Shown: positions 46,395 through 55,521, counted from the stretch's first letter. The stretch is 64,000 bases of DNA from Tepidiphilus olei (GCF_006980705.1 NZ_SBHO01000002.1:124001-188000); one strand, 5' to 3'. Made by a program: numbers and translations. Notes: generated by a model from the sequence alone, not told the origin.

Positions 46395-47365
46395 AACTGC
46401 CCTTCGACCGCGCCCGTCGCCGCTGGCTCGGCACCCTCGGTGCGGGGGCGCTCGCCGCCGCCGCTGGGATCGGCGGCTGTACGCCCGAACCGCCCCTGCG
46501 CGTCTCCTACCATCTCTGGGCGGGCTACGAGCCGCTGCGCCTCTATGTCGACGCTGCTCCCAGCGCAACGGCCGGCCTGCAGCTCGTTGAAGTCGCGGAC
46601 GCCGAAGCGCAGCTGCAGCTCCTGCGCCTCGGGCGGGTGGAAGCGGCCATGCTCACGCTCGACGAAGTCCTCCTCGGCCGGGCGCAGGGTCTGGATCTGA
46701 CGGTCGTGTGCATTCTCGACGTCTCGGCCGGCGCCGACCACGTCATGGCACGCGGCCCCTGCCGCGATGCCTCTGGCTGGCGCGGCGCCCGCGTGGCCGT
46801 GGAGCGCATCGGCCCCGGCCGGGTCCTGTTGCAGGCCTGGTGCGAGCACCTCGGGCTCGATCCCCGGCACCTGCAGCGTATTCCCTATTCGCCGCCGCGC
46901 CAACTGGAACCCTGGGCGCGGCACGAATTCGACCTCGCCGTGACCTACCAACCCTACGTCGAGCGCCTGCGCCGCCTGGGGGCCGTCTCATGCTTCGATT
47001 CCGCCGCCCTGCCGCCGGTCGTGCTCGACGTCCTGGCCGTGCGCAGCGCCGTCCTGCACACGCACGGGAAAGCGATCGAACGCCTCGTGCGGGCCCACTT
47101 CCTCGGCCTCGAGTGGATGCGCGACAACGCGATCGACGCGCGCCACCGTCTCGCCCGGCGCTTCGGCCTGGCGCCCGAAGAGGCCTTCACCCCCTTCGTC
47201 GGCCTCGTCTTCCCGCCGCTCACGCAGCAGCGAGACTGGCTCGAACGCATGCTCGCCGACTCCGTCGCCACGATCGCGGGGCTGCTGCAGCGCGCCGGGC
47301 TGCTCCATGCGGCAGCTCCGCCGGTTCCGGCCTCGGCCCGTTTCCTCCCCCACCCCTCGCCGTGA
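46391..47365 (+). CDS. Orphan substrate-binding lipoprotein (NMT1/SsuA-like)
   Basis: A 324-residue periplasmic binding protein of the nitrate/sulfonate/taurine (NMT1-like) class. The N-terminus has a twin-arginine-like RRRWLGTLGAGALAAAAGIGGC with a lipobox (IGGC, Cys30), so it should be membrane-anchored. The mature part begins RVSYHLWAGYEPLRLYVDAAP, like many aromatic-cage binding proteins, then GRVEAAMLTLDEVLLGRAQG and GARVAVERIGPGRVLLQAW. No ABC permease or ATPase is near, so it probably acts as a sensor partner. Start GTG at 46391 overlaps the cyclase stop; the membrane GGDEF-EAL gene begins 16 bases downstream. Confidence 0.85.
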   Translation: MKLPFDRARRRWLGTLGAGALAAAAGIGGCTPEPPLRVSYHLWAGYEPLRLYVDAAPSATAGLQLVEVADAEAQLQLLRLGRVEAAMLTLDEVLLGRAQGLDLTVVCILDVSAGADHVMARGPCRDASGWRGARVAVERIGPGRVLLQAWCEHLGLDPRHLQRIPYSPPRQLEPWARHEFDLAVTYQPYVERLRRLGAVSCFDSAALPPVVLDVLAVRSAVLHTHGKAIERLVRAHFLGLEWMRDNAIDARHRLARRFGLAPEEAFTPFVGLVFPPLTQQRDWLERMLADSVATIAGLLQRAGLLHAAAPPVPASARFLPHPSP

Positions 47366-47381
47366 TGCAGGAACGACGCCG

Positions 47382-49847
47382 ATGCAGCCCCCTTTTCGCC
47401 TCTCCCTCGCCCTGCGCCTCGCCGCCCTCTTTCTCGGGCTGATTCTGATCGTGCTCGCGGCCGAGAGCTGGCTCGCCTGGCGCAACGCCCGCGAACGCAC
47501 GCTGGCCGACGCGCAAGAGCATCTGCTGGGGATCGCCGCCACCCTCGTGCGCGCCGCCGAACGCCGCTGGAGCGAGCGCCCCGACGAAGTGCGCGCCGAC
47601 ATCGAATTCCAGGCCACATCCCCCGGGCACCGTGCCACCCTGCTCACCGATGGACAGGGTCGCATCCTCGCCGCCCATCGCCGGGACTGGGAAGGGCTGA
47701 GCCTGCCCGACGTCCTGCCAAGCCTTTCCCTGCCGCTTCCGCCGCCTGCGCTGGATGCCTTGCGCTGGCAGATCCAAGGCGATGCGATGCTCCTGGCGGT
47801 CCCTTGGATGCTGCCCGAAACCGCGGACACGGCCCCGGGAACGCCGCCCGGGTGGCTGATCCTCTCCTACGATTTCCACACGCTCCTCGCGCAGCGCCTC
47901 GCCGAGCACCGCCGCGCTCTGGCCTGGCACGCCGCCCTGCCGGTGAGTGTGATGCTGCTTCTCGGGCTCTATATCCACTATCGCGGTGCCCGCCCTCTCG
48001 AAACCCTCACCCGCGCCCTGCGAGCGGTCGCCTCACCCGGGGGCTACCGTCCGCCCGAGCTCGACGGCGCCATCCCCGAAGTTCGCGCCCTGGGCGAGGC
48101 GATCGCGCGGACCATGGCCGCACTCGCGCGCCAGCAGGAACGCCTGCGCCAGCTCGACGTCGCCATCGACGCCAGCCCAGCCCAGCTCGTCATCACCGAC
48201 ACCCAGCCCGCCATCCTCTACGTCAATCGCGCCTTCACCGAAGTCACCGGCTACCGCGCCGACGAAGTGCTGGGCAAGAATCCGCGCCTCCTCCAATCCG
48301 GCAAGACCCCGCGCGAAACCTACCTCGACCTGTGGACCCACCTGAAGAACGGCCGCCGCTGGAGCGGCGAATTCATCAACCGGCGCAAGGACGGCAAGGA
48401 ATACGTGGAATTCGCCCACATCGCCCCCGTCTTCGACGACGAAGGAAGCATCACCCATTACGTCGCCGTCAAGCACGACATCACCGAGCAGCAGCGTCTG
48501 TCCGAACGTCTGTCCTACCTGCTCACCCACGACCCCCTCACCGGGCTCGCCAATCGCCAACTCCTGCTCGAGCGCATCGCTCTGCGCTTGGTGCAAGGGC
48601 AGCACTCCCACGAAAGTTTCGCGCTCATCGTGTTCGACCTCGACCACTTCGCCGCGATCAACGATCGTCTCGGCAGCCATGCCGGCGATGCGATCCTACG
48701 GCGGATCGCGCACACGCTCGTCCATAGGCTGACGAACTGTGACACCATCGCCCGGCTCGAATCCGACGAATTCGCCGTGCTCACCGACGCCCAGCCGAGC
48801 GCATCCAAGGCCACGGAACTTGCCTGGGAGCTCGCACGCACCATTGCCCATGATCTCGATCGAAGCACTCAGCCACTGCTCGCCGAGCGTTTTCCTCCGA
48901 CTCGCCTCACCGTCTCCACCGGCATCGTCGTCTTCCCCGACGAGTTCGGGAATGCGCAGGAAGTCCTCGCCGCCGCGGCCCTCGCCCTGCAACACGCATT
49001 GCAGTCGCAGGAACCCGGGGCCATCCGCCTCTACGAGAGCCTCAGTGCCGATCTCCTTGCCCGGCGCGGCACCATCGAGCAGGGTCTCAGGGCAGCGCTC
49101 GCAGGATCGGACGAGCATCGCCTCGAAGTGCACTACCAGGGGCAATTCGATGCGGCACGCCGGCTCATAGGCGCCGAAGCGCTGTTGCGCTTCACCCACG
49201 CCCGGCTCGGGCGCATCCCACCATCGGAGTGCATCGCCGTGGCCGAGCGCAGCGAGCTCATCTTCCTTCTCGGCGCTTGGGTCCTACGCCGCGCGCTCAG
49301 CGACGCCATGCGCTGGCGGCAAGAACTGCACTGGGACGGCACTCTGTCGGTCAACGTCTCGGCCCACGGCCTGCGCGACCCCGACTTCGTCGATCGAGTA
49401 CTCGCACTGCTCGCCGAGACCGGCTACCCGGCCCAGCGCCTGGTGCTGGAGCTCAAGGAAACCACGGCGCTCTCCTACCTGGGTGGCCTGGAAAGGGTCA
49501 TGCGCCGGCTGGCCGAAGCGGGCGTACGCTGGTCGATCGACGACTTCGGTACCGGGATTTTCGGGCCGCACTATCTCGCCCGTCTCCCCTTGTCGGAGAT
49601 CAAGATCGACCAATCCTTCATCCAGCGCGCCCCCCACGAAACGCGCACCCAGCGGCTCATCCACGCCATGGTGGAGATGGCGGGCGCTTTCTCGTTCCGC
49701 ACCATCGCCGAAGGGGTGGAAGACGACGACCAATTGCTGACGCTGCGCGCCTACCCGGAACTGGTGCTCCAGGGCTGGCGCCTGGCCCGCCCCGAACCCG
49801 CCGAAGCGTTCGCGCAGCGTCTGGCACAAGCCGCCGGTCAGCGGTAA
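47382..49847 (+). CDS. Membrane PAS-GGDEF-EAL protein, probable c-di-GMP phosphodiesterase
   Basis: An 821-residue signalling protein. Two helices (about 10-30 and 188-207) flank a periplasmic domain of about 155 residues. A short HAMP-like stretch, a PAS domain (about 262-385, LDVAIDASPAQLVITDTQPA) and GGDEF and EAL domains follow. The GGDEF signature is degenerate (ARLESDEF), so no cyclase activity is expected. The EAL side keeps AEALLRF, SVNVSAHGL, LELKETT, IDDFGTG, EIKIDQSFI and IAEGVED, the metal and catalytic residues, so hydrolysis is expected. Start at 47382 follows AGGA. Its 3' end overlaps the convergent hypothetical gene by 10 bases. Confidence 0.9.
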   Translation: MQPPFRLSLALRLAALFLGLILIVLAAESWLAWRNARERTLADAQEHLLGIAATLVRAAERRWSERPDEVRADIEFQATSPGHRATLLTDGQGRILAAHRRDWEGLSLPDVLPSLSLPLPPPALDALRWQIQGDAMLLAVPWMLPETADTAPGTPPGWLILSYDFHTLLAQRLAEHRRALAWHAALPVSVMLLLGLYIHYRGARPLETLTRALRAVASPGGYRPPELDGAIPEVRALGEAIARTMAALARQQERLRQLDVAIDASPAQLVITDTQPAILYVNRAFTEVTGYRADEVLGKNPRLLQSGKTPRETYLDLWTHLKNGRRWSGEFINRRKDGKEYVEFAHIAPVFDDEGSITHYVAVKHDITEQQRLSERLSYLLTHDPLTGLANRQLLLERIALRLVQGQHSHESFALIVFDLDHFAAINDRLGSHAGDAILRRIAHTLVHRLTNCDTIARLESDEFAVLTDAQPSASKATELAWELARTIAHDLDRSTQPLLAERFPPTRLTVSTGIVVFPDEFGNAQEVLAAAALALQHALQSQEPGAIRLYESLSADLLARRGTIEQGLRAALAGSDEHRLEVHYQGQFDAARRLIGAEALLRFTHARLGRIPPSECIAVAERSELIFLLGAWVLRRALSDAMRWRQELHWDGTLSVNVSAHGLRDPDFVDRVLALLAETGYPAQRLVLELKETTALSYLGGLERVMRRLAEAGVRWSIDDFGTGIFGPHYLARLPLSEIKIDQSFIQRAPHETRTQRLIHAMVEMAGAFSFRTIAEGVEDDDQLLTLRAYPELVLQGWRLARPEPAEAFAQRLAQAAGQR

Positions 49848-50494
49848 CGCCGATTGCAAATATCCACGCAGATCAGATAAACCCGCATACAATCGACGTT
49901 GATCTCGCCCACTCGCCCGCCGGCAGCTCGACACCCGACCATCTGCTCGCCGCACACCTCGACGCATCGGCTCCAGTCGCGGCGCTTTCCTTCGGCCTCC
50001 TCGGCCATCGACTCGATGAAACGCTGGTAGCAAGCCGCCAGTTCGACGCGCCTGGGTTCGCCTGGCACCTGGCGCCATTGCGCGCGGCTCAGGGCGCCGA
50101 TCGCCTGCTCGATGAGCGGGACGTCGTCGCCCTGCACCCAGCCGCCCCGAGCGAGCCATTCCAGCGCGTCACAGTCGATCAGCCGATCCTGGGCCAAGGT
50201 GCGCGGCGTCGGCGGCAGGAATCCCGCCTGGATGCGCGCGCATTCGTGCGCAAAGAAAAAAAGCCGCGCCTTGGGCCACAACTCGGGCAAACGCTTCGGG
50301 TTGTGCACGATCACCGGCTCGCCGTCGACCACGCGCGTCTCGAAGATCTTGCGCGCGGAAGGATCCTCGCGCACCGCCACGACCCGCTCGCTGGCATCCG
50401 TACACGCCGCGAACGGGTCGCCGCCCTCGGACGCTCCTGCCCATGCCGTCACCGACAGGGACCAACCGATCAGTACCGCCGCTACCCACCGCAT
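49838..50494 (-). CDS. Secreted protein with degenerate HExxH-like motif
   Basis: A 218-residue exported protein of unknown function. A signal peptide (MRWVAAVLIGWSLSVTAWA) is followed by VIVHNPKRLPELWPKARLFFFAHECAR and then DRLIDCDALEWL. This layout recalls small secreted gluzincin-like proteins with HECAH and a downstream E-xx-ADC, but the second metal-binding His is Arg (HECAR, residues 83-87), so it should not be an active protease. The C-terminal end is Cys-rich (CVEVCGEQMVGC, CMRVYLICVDICNRR). GGGAG is placed 5 bases before the ATG at 50494; an ATG at 50506 is an alternative. Confidence 0.65.
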   Translation of the reverse strand: MRWVAAVLIGWSLSVTAWAGASEGGDPFAACTDASERVVAVREDPSARKIFETRVVDGEPVIVHNPKRLPELWPKARLFFFAHECARIQAGFLPPTPRTLAQDRLIDCDALEWLARGGWVQGDDVPLIEQAIGALSRAQWRQVPGEPRRVELAACYQRFIESMAEEAEGKRRDWSRCVEVCGEQMVGCRAAGGRVGEINVDCMRVYLICVDICNRRYR

Positions 50495-50575
50495 GTCCGC
50501 TCCCATGACCGTCCTCGCCTCATTCACTATAACAACGATTGCCGCGTTCGGCGGGCAATACCTTCACAGCAGTAC

Positions 50576-50620
50576 TTGTCAGTCCTGTGCATTCGGTTTA
50601 GACTAGACGGACTAGTCTAA
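50576..50620 (+). promoter_or_regulatory. Promoter and palindromic operator of the efflux operon
   Basis: TTGTCA at 50576-50581 and TAGACT at 50599-50604 are 17 bases apart. A perfect palindrome, TTAGACTA (50598-50605) and TAGTCTAA (50613-50620) with a 7-base centre, covers the -10 box and sits 13 bases before the tetR GTG. It is a likely binding site for the TetR protein encoded next, giving autorepression. Confidence 0.75.
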
Positions 50621-50633
50621 TCCAAATCGGCAC

Positions 50634-51266
50634 GTGAGCGACGACAACCGACAAAAAATCCTCGAGGCGGCCTGTACCGTCTTCTCCGAACGCGGCTACC
50701 GCGCCTCGCTCGACGAGATCGCGCGTCGCGCCGGCGTCGCCAAGCAAACCGTATACCACTATTTTCCCAGCAAAGACGAACTCTTCGCCCACGCCGTCGA
50801 GGCCATGGGAGAAGGCATCCTGGTCTCGCTCGCTCCGCTCGAGGGCGAAACGCTGGCCGACACACTCGCTCGTTTCGCCCAGACGTTCCGCGAACGCGTG
50901 CTCGCCGAGCCCTGCATCGCCCTCCATCGCCTGCTCGTGACCGAAGCGCCCCGTTTCCCGGAACTGGCCCGCACCGTCTACGAAGCCGGCATGGGCGAGA
51001 CGACCCGCCATCTGGCCGCGCTGCTTGCCCGCGCCATGAACGAAGGCCGCCTGCGTCGCGACGACCCTCTCTTTGCCGCCGAACTGCTGTTGAGCATGCT
51101 CACCAGCGCCGAGCGCAACCGCCGACTCTACGAATCGCAACACCCCGAAGACGCCCTGCCCGAGCGGGCCGATCGCGTCGTCTCGTTCTTTCTTCGCGCC
51201 CTAGCCCCAGAAAAACCAATGACATCGGCCCTCTCGCCGGCCTCCTCCAGGAGCACCACCCCATGA
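50634..51266 (+). CDS. TetR-family repressor of the RND efflux operon
   Basis: A 210-residue regulator. The N-terminal helix-turn-helix (about 5-50) reads QKILEAACTVFSERGYRASL, then DEIARRAGVAKQTVYHYFPSKDELF, the TetR signature. The all-helical C-terminal half (about 60-195) has the general layout of AcrR/TtgR-like effector domains but no residues that identify a ligand. The GTG at 50634 follows the palindromic operator by 13 bases, and its stop overlaps the adaptor gene's ATG (ATGA). It is most likely the local repressor of the pump. Confidence 0.9.
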   Translation: MSDDNRQKILEAACTVFSERGYRASLDEIARRAGVAKQTVYHYFPSKDELFAHAVEAMGEGILVSLAPLEGETLADTLARFAQTFRERVLAEPCIALHRLLVTEAPRFPELARTVYEAGMGETTRHLAALLARAMNEGRLRRDDPLFAAELLLSMLTSAERNRRLYESQHPEDALPERADRVVSFFLRALAPEKPMTSALSPASSRSTTP

Positions 51267-52387
51267 AACCAAGCACCCGCATGCGGCTGGCTCTGACTGC
51301 CGCCCTCGTTCTGTCGACTGCCGCCTGTAGCCGCGACGGCGGCGACGCCGCCACGGCTCAGACCGCCCCGCCGCCGGAAGTCGCGGTCCTCGAGGTCCGT
51401 TACGGTAGCGCCGTGCTGCGCCGAGAACTCCCCGGCCGGCTCGAAGCCTACCGTACGGCCCAGGTACGCGCCCGCGTCGAAGGCATTCTCGAAAAACGCC
51501 TCTTCGAAGAAGGCAGCGACGTCAAGGAAGGGCAGCTCCTCTACCGCATCGACCCGCGCACCTACCAGCGCGCCTTTGAAGCTGCCAAGGCCGACGTCGC
51601 CGCCACGAAATTGCTGGTCGACCGCTACCGCCCGCTGGTGAAGATCAACGCCATCAGCCAGCAGGAATTCGACTCGGCCGAGGCCGCCTGGAAGCAGGCC
51701 GAAGCGCGGCTTGCCCAGGCCGCGCTCGATCTGGAAAACACCCGGGTGCCTGCCCCCATCGCCGGGCGCATCGGCCGCTCGCTCGTCACCGAAGGAGCGC
51801 TGGTGGGCAAAGGCGAGCCGACGCATCTGGCCACCATCGAGCAGATCGACCCAATCTACGTCAATTTCACCCAGCCCAGCTCCGAGCTGCTCGCGCTGCG
51901 CGAGGCGCTGCGCTCCGGCCAGTGGAAAGAGGCCGACCGCAGCAACGTGGAGATCGTGCTCGACAACGGCAAGACCTATCCCATCCCCGCCAAGCTCCTT
52001 TTCGAGGACGTCTCGGTCGACCCCGCCACCGGTGCCGTGCTCATGCGCGCCCTGGCGAAGAACCCCGAGCACGTGCTGCTGCCGGGCATGTTTGTGCGCG
52101 TGCGCCTGCCGCAGATGCAGATGGACAAGGTGATCACCGTGCCCCAGCGCGCCGTGCAGATCAACCCGCAGGGGCACTTCGTGCTGGTGGTCGACGCCAA
52201 CAACGTGGTCAACCCGCGCGCCATCCGCGTCGGCGGCATGAGCGGTACCGACTGGGTCGTGCTCGAAGGGCTGCAAGAAGGCGAAAAAATCATCGTCGAA
52301 GGCTTGCTGAAGGTTCGCGCGGGAGCGCCGGTCAAACCCGTGCCCTGGCAGCCCAAAGACGCGCCCACCGCGGCCGGCGCCAAGTGA
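51263..52387 (+). CDS. RND efflux periplasmic adaptor (MexA/AcrA-like)
   Basis: A 374-residue membrane fusion protein that links pump and outer-membrane channel. A signal peptide ends in the lipobox TAAC (Cys22), so it is lipid-anchored. The lipoyl half-motif RARVEGILEKRLFEEGSDVKEGQLLYRID is near residue 70, the coiled-coil hairpin spans about 95-160, and the second lipoyl half reads APIAGRIGRSLVTEGALVGKG. The beta-barrel and MP domains close the chain (VTVPQRAVQINPQG-type segment near 288). It overlaps tetR by 4 bases and precedes the pump gene by 11. Confidence 0.94.
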   Translation: MKPSTRMRLALTAALVLSTAACSRDGGDAATAQTAPPPEVAVLEVRYGSAVLRRELPGRLEAYRTAQVRARVEGILEKRLFEEGSDVKEGQLLYRIDPRTYQRAFEAAKADVAATKLLVDRYRPLVKINAISQQEFDSAEAAWKQAEARLAQAALDLENTRVPAPIAGRIGRSLVTEGALVGKGEPTHLATIEQIDPIYVNFTQPSSELLALREALRSGQWKEADRSNVEIVLDNGKTYPIPAKLLFEDVSVDPATGAVLMRALAKNPEHVLLPGMFVRVRLPQMQMDKVITVPQRAVQINPQGHFVLVVDANNVVNPRAIRVGGMSGTDWVVLEGLQEGEKIIVEGLLKVRAGAPVKPVPWQPKDAPTAAGAK

Positions 52388-52398
52388 GGGTCTGAGCC

Positions 52399-55300
52399 AT
52401 GTCCGTCAATTTCTTCATCGACCGGCCAGTCTTCTCTTGGGTCATCGCCATCGTCATCATCCTCGCCGGCGCCCTGGCGCTGCGTTCCTTGCCGATTGCG
52501 CAGTATCCCGAAGTCGCCGCGCCCGCGCTGGCGATCTCCGCGAACTACCCCGGCGCATCGGCCGAGGTGATCGAGCAGACCGTCGTCGCCCTCATCGAGC
52601 AGGAGCTCAACGGCATCGAGAACCTCATCTACATGGATTCCCAGTCCGAACTGGGGCAAGCGACCATAAACCTCACCTTCTGGCCTGGCACCAACCTCGA
52701 CATCTCCTCGGTCGAGGCGCAAAACCGCATAAAACGCGTCGAAGCGCGCCTGCCCGACGAAGTGCGCCGGCTCGGCGTCACCGTCAAGAAGATGCGGCGC
52801 AACTACCTGATGTTCGTCTCGCTCTTCTCGCCGGACAATTCGCTCGACAACGTCGACCTCGCCAGTTTCGCCTCCACCACCATCCTCGATCCGCTGCGGC
52901 GAGTTCCCGGCGTGGGCGATGCCGAGCTCTTCGGCGCCGAATATTCTATGCGCATCTGGGTTGCCCCCGAAAAACTCGACAGCTACCAGGTAACGCCCGG
53001 CGACGTCATCAACGCGGTGGCTGCGCAGAACGTGCTGCTGGCGGTGGGCGAGGTCAATGCGCCCCCGGCGGTACCCGGGATGGAATTCGCCGCCACGGTG
53101 GTCACGCGCGGGCGCCTGAAAACACCCGAGGAATTCGGCGATATCATCGTGCGGGCCAAACCGGACGGCTCCATCGTGCGGGTGAAGGACGTCGGCCGGG
53201 TCGAGCTCGGCGCGCAGGGCTATGAAGTCTTTGCCCGCCTCAACGGCCAGCCCAACGCCGCCATCGGCATCAAGCTCGCCCCCGGCTACAACGCGCTGGA
53301 GACGGCGCAGCGCGTGCGCGCCCAACTCGAGGATCTCGCCCAATATTTTCCGCCGGGCATCGACTGGATCGTCCCCTACGACACCACGCCCTTCATCGAG
53401 ATCTCGATCCGCGAGGTGGTGAAGACGCTGTTCGAAGCGGTGATCCTCGTCTTCATCGTGATGTACCTCTTCCTCGGCAACCTGCGCGCCACCATCATCC
53501 CCACCATCGTCGTGCCGGTGTCGCTGCTGGGCGCTGCCGTCGGGCTGTGGGTACTGGGTTACTCGATCAACGTGCTCACGCTCTTCGCCATGGTGCTGGC
53601 GATCGGCATCGTGGTCGACGACGCCATCGTGGTGGTGGAAAACGTCGAGCGCGTGATGGCCGAGGACAAGCTCCCGCCCCGCGAGGCAGCGCACAAGGCG
53701 ATGTCGCAGATCGTGGGCGCCATCATCGGCATCACCCTGGTGCTCACCTCGGTCTTCATCCCCATGGCGTTCTTCCCCGGCTCGGTCGGCGTGATCTACC
53801 GCCAGTTCGCGATCACGCTCGTGCTCGCCATGGCGTTCTCGGCGCTCATGGCGCTCACCCTGACCCCGGCGCTGTGCGCCAGCATGCTCAAACCGCACAA
53901 AGAAGGCCATGGGGAAAAAGGATTCTTTGGCTGGTTCAACCGCGGCTTTCAAGCCACCACGCGCGGCTACGTCACCGGCGTACGCCGTGTCATCACCCGG
54001 CCTTGGCGCTGGATGATCCTCTACGCGCTCATCATCGCCTGTGCCGGATGGCTGTTCGCGCGCCTGCCAGGCAGCTTCCTGCCGGAAGAAGACCAGGGCT
54101 ACTTCATTACGATGGTTCAGCTGCCATCCGGCGCCACCCAGGAACGCACGCAGGAGATCGTCACTCTGGCCGAACAGTACTTCCTCTCTCAGCCGGAAGT
54201 CCAGAACACGATCGGGATCGTCGGGTTCTCCTTCCTCGGTCGCGGACAAAACGCCGGCCTCCTGTTCGTGCGACTCAAAGACTGGAGCGAGCGCACGGCG
54301 CCGGAATCCTCGGCCCATGCCCTCATCCAGAAAGCCAACCGACATTTCTTTCCCCTCAAGGAAGCGATCATCTTCGCGATCAACCCGCCGGCCATCCCCG
54401 AAATGGCCGCGATCGGCGGGTTCGATTTCCGGATGCAGGATCGCGCCGGTCTCGGTCGCCAAGCGCTCGACGCCGCCAAGGATCAGGCGCTCCAACTCGC
54501 GGCTCAAGAACCGCGCCTGACCAACGTGCGCCTGGAAGGGATGCCCCCCGGACCGCAACTGATGCTCGACATCGACCGCGACAAGGCCGAAACCCTGGGC
54601 GTATCCTCCGCCGTGCTCAACCAGACGCTACAAGCGATGTTCGGCGTGGCCTACATCAACGACTTCGAGCGACAAGGACGCATCCTGCGCGTGCAGCTGC
54701 AGGCCGACGCCCCGGTGCGCATGAGCCCCGAGAACATGCTGCAGGTTTCGGTACGCAACCGCGACGGCAACATGGTCAAGCTCTCCGAGATCGTCAAGAC
54801 GCGCTGGATGGTCGGCCCTCCCCGGCTCGATCGTTACAACGGCGTGCCGGCGCTCAAGCTCACCGGCTCGCCCGCACCGGGCGTATCGAGCGGCGAGGCG
54901 ATGCAGGCGATGGCCGCGATCGCCGCCGAACTGCCCACCGGCATCGGCTACGAGTGGTCCGGCACTTCCTTCGAGGAGAACCTCTCCGGCTCGCAGGCGC
55001 CGATGCTCTTCGCCATCTCGCTCATCGTCGTGTTCCTGTGCCTGGCGGCGCTCTACGAGAGCTGGTCGATCCCCTTCTCGGTGATGCTGGTGGTGCCGCT
55101 CGGCGTGTTCGGTTCGCTGCTGGCCGTCACCTGGCGCGGGCTGCCCAACGACGTGTACTTCAAAGTCGGCCTGGTGGCCATCATCGGGCTCTCGGCGAAG
55201 AACGCCATCCTCATCATCGAGTTCGCCCGCGAACTGCACGAAAGCGGCAAGAACCTGATGGAGGCCACGCTGGAAGCCGCCCGCATGCGCTTCCGTCCCA

Positions 55301-55521
55301 TTCTGATGACCTCCATCGCCTTCATCGTCGGCGTATTGCCGCTCGCCCTCTCCACCGGCGCCGGCGCCCAAAGCCGGCACGCGATCGGCACCGGCGTGAT
55401 CGGCGGCATGCTCGCCGCCACCGTGCTCGCCGTCTTCCTCGTCCCCGTCTTTTTCGTGGTGGTTCGCCGCATCTTTCCCCCCAAGGACGAACACCCCGCC
55501 CAGGAGCCCCGTCATGCGTAA
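52399..55521 (+). CDS. RND multidrug efflux pump (MexB/AcrB-like, HAE1)
   Basis: A 1040-residue inner-membrane proton-driven pump of the hydrophobe/amphiphile efflux class. It starts MSVNFFIDRPVFSWVIAIVIILAGALAL, the HAE1 N-terminus. Two large periplasmic loops (about 35-335 and 560-870) separate sets of transmembrane helices. The proton-relay Asp pair is in AIGIVVDDAIVVVENVERVM near residue 407. The porter region has the usual gating strands, and LYESWSIPFSVMLVVPLG begins the second helix set. The preferred drugs cannot be read from sequence. The outer-membrane factor gene overlaps its end by 8 bases. Confidence 0.96.
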   Translation: MSVNFFIDRPVFSWVIAIVIILAGALALRSLPIAQYPEVAAPALAISANYPGASAEVIEQTVVALIEQELNGIENLIYMDSQSELGQATINLTFWPGTNLDISSVEAQNRIKRVEARLPDEVRRLGVTVKKMRRNYLMFVSLFSPDNSLDNVDLASFASTTILDPLRRVPGVGDAELFGAEYSMRIWVAPEKLDSYQVTPGDVINAVAAQNVLLAVGEVNAPPAVPGMEFAATVVTRGRLKTPEEFGDIIVRAKPDGSIVRVKDVGRVELGAQGYEVFARLNGQPNAAIGIKLAPGYNALETAQRVRAQLEDLAQYFPPGIDWIVPYDTTPFIEISIREVVKTLFEAVILVFIVMYLFLGNLRATIIPTIVVPVSLLGAAVGLWVLGYSINVLTLFAMVLAIGIVVDDAIVVVENVERVMAEDKLPPREAAHKAMSQIVGAIIGITLVLTSVFIPMAFFPGSVGVIYRQFAITLVLAMAFSALMALTLTPALCASMLKPHKEGHGEKGFFGWFNRGFQATTRGYVTGVRRVITRPWRWMILYALIIACAGWLFARLPGSFLPEEDQGYFITMVQLPSGATQERTQEIVTLAEQYFLSQPEVQNTIGIVGFSFLGRGQNAGLLFVRLKDWSERTAPESSAHALIQKANRHFFPLKEAIIFAINPPAIPEMAAIGGFDFRMQDRAGLGRQALDAAKDQALQLAAQEPRLTNVRLEGMPPGPQLMLDIDRDKAETLGVSSAVLNQTLQAMFGVAYINDFERQGRILRVQLQADAPVRMSPENMLQVSVRNRDGNMVKLSEIVKTRWMVGPPRLDRYNGVPALKLTGSPAPGVSSGEAMQAMAAIAAELPTGIGYEWSGTSFEENLSGSQAPMLFAISLIVVFLCLAALYESWSIPFSVMLVVPLGVFGSLLAVTWRGLPNDVYFKVGLVAIIGLSAKNAILIIEFARELHESGKNLMEATLEAARMRFRPILMTSIAFIVGVLPLALSTGAGAQSRHAIGTGVIGGMLAATVLAVFLVPVFFVVVRRIFPPKDEHPAQEPRHA

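Noticed and set aside
51976-54558. Minus-strand 860-residue open frame opposite the RND adaptor and pump genes
   Set aside because: It is antisense to genes with clear family motifs and reads as His/Asp/Glu-rich low-complexity sequence, typical of shadow frames in GC-rich DNA.
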